A stretch of DNA of 16,269 nt from Fidelibacterota bacterium (GTDB taxonomy: Bacteria; Fidelibacterota; Marinisomatia; Marinisomatales; TCS55). The notes under the pieces were generated by a model, which was given only the letters and a program-made list of their open reading frames with translations, ran no database searches and had not been told where the DNA came from. The stretch is taken from positions 1-16,269 of the forward strand of contig NZWI01000004.1 of the NCBI GenBank assembly GCA_002701875.1, in the 5' to 3' direction. A program made the position numbers and the translations under genes. Positions 15,987 to 16,269 of this stretch are shown here, one piece after another (within the stretch, counting starts at the first letter, position 1; the number at the start of each line of letters is the position of its first letter).

Positions 15987-15991
15987 AAGGA
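15987..15991 (+). promoter_or_regulatory. Shine-Dalgarno of topA (AAGGA), before an ATT start
   Basis: AAGGA ends six bases before ATT at 15998 and nine bases before ATT at 16001. It comes just after an in-frame TAA (15986-15988) that bars any earlier start. This site places initiation at one of the two ATT codons and argues against TTG at 16013, which would be 21 bases away. Confidence 0.6.
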
Positions 15992-15997
15992 ATTAAT

Positions 15998-16269
15998 ATT
16001 ATTAAACCACTATTGATCGTTGAATCACCTTCTAAAGCAAAAACAATTTCTAAATACTTAGGAGGCGAGTATGAAGTCTTAGCTAGTGTTGGACACATTA
16101 AGGATCTTCCAAAAAAAGACCTTGGTGTCGATATTGAAAATGATTTTGCCATTACAGAAGATACCCTTCCTGACAAAAAATCATTTATGAAAGAATTTAA
16201 AGCATTAGCAAAAAAAACAAATAAGGTTGTAATTGCTACTGACCCTGATCGTGAAGGAGAGGCCATAGC
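15998..16269 (+). CDS. topA: DNA topoisomerase I, N-terminus (3' end outside window)
   Basis: TopA relaxes negative supercoils by a type IA single-strand passage. About 90 residues are visible, all from the TOPRIM domain: 'KPLLIVESPSKAKTISKYLG' with the catalytic-site Glu, 'VLASVGHIKDLP', and 'VVIATDPDREGEAIA' carrying the D-x-D motif that binds Mg. All match the family closely and in order. No ATG, GTG or TTG lies between the in-frame TAA at 15986 and the conserved first residues. Translation therefore probably begins at ATT 15998 or 16001, both placed correctly after AAGGA. TTG at 16013 would trim the first strand to 'IVESPSK'. A sequencing or assembly error near 15998 is the other explanation. 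The rest of the gene, including the active-site Tyr, is beyond the window. Confidence 0.93.
   Translation, partial: MIKPLLIVESPSKAKTISKYLGGEYEVLASVGHIKDLPKKDLGVDIENDFAITEDTLPDKKSFMKEFKALAKKTNKVVIATDPDREGEAI

Noticed and set aside
15967..16266. 99-residue minus-strand ORF at the right edge
   Set aside because: It is antisense to the conserved TOPRIM region of topA.

Overview
The window is AT-rich DNA from a Gram-negative (diderm) bacterium. An LptD-type LPS assembly protein, an outer-membrane secretin and two lipobox lipoproteins show the outer membrane. Weak or absent Shine-Dalgarno sequences at many genes, a nucleotide-translocase-like carrier fused to HEAT repeats and a cyclic-nucleotide domain, and a DUF5362-like protein fit the Bacteroidota/Marinimicrobia/Ignavibacteria (FCB) side of the tree. 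That placement is inference; no rRNA or marker phylogeny was possible. No IS, phage, CRISPR or integrase was seen.

Layout. (1) Positions 3258 to 1, minus strand: a probable operon of a lipoprotein, a secretin with a long extra C-terminal region, a possible 33-codon ORF, and a secreted Cys-containing protein that enters a Gly-X-Y repeat tract and leaves the window. (2) 3259-3454: divergent intergenic region with a perfect 8-bp inverted repeat. (3) 3455-7053, plus: a small membrane protein overlapping a 1053-residue transporter-HEAT-cNMP-binding fusion. (4) 8311-7056, minus: an exported metallophosphatase-like protein with altered metal-ligand motifs, coupled to a small membrane protein. (5) 8381-10114, plus: two unrelated SAM methyltransferases flanking tRNA-Thr(CGT). 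(6) 10552-10148, minus: an FKBP-type prolyl isomerase lipoprotein. (7) 10645-16269, plus: a compact chain of a 52-codon ORF, lptD, a DUF2007-like gene, hisS and the start of topA.

How they connect. Many neighbours overlap by 1 base (TAATG at 2746, 7385 and 10803), 4 bases (ATGA at 3892) or 8 bases (14665), so co-translation is likely in each cluster. Cluster 1 looks like an envelope/secretion unit (outer-membrane channel, lipoprotein that may assist it, exported repeat protein). Cluster 7 combines outer-membrane biogenesis with core information processing. The most unusual points are the apparent AUU start of topA just downstream of a (CG)5 tract, the altered active site of the metallophosphatase-like protein, the secretin cluster with its collagen-like repeat protein, and two ORFs too short for routine calling that sit directly against larger genes.
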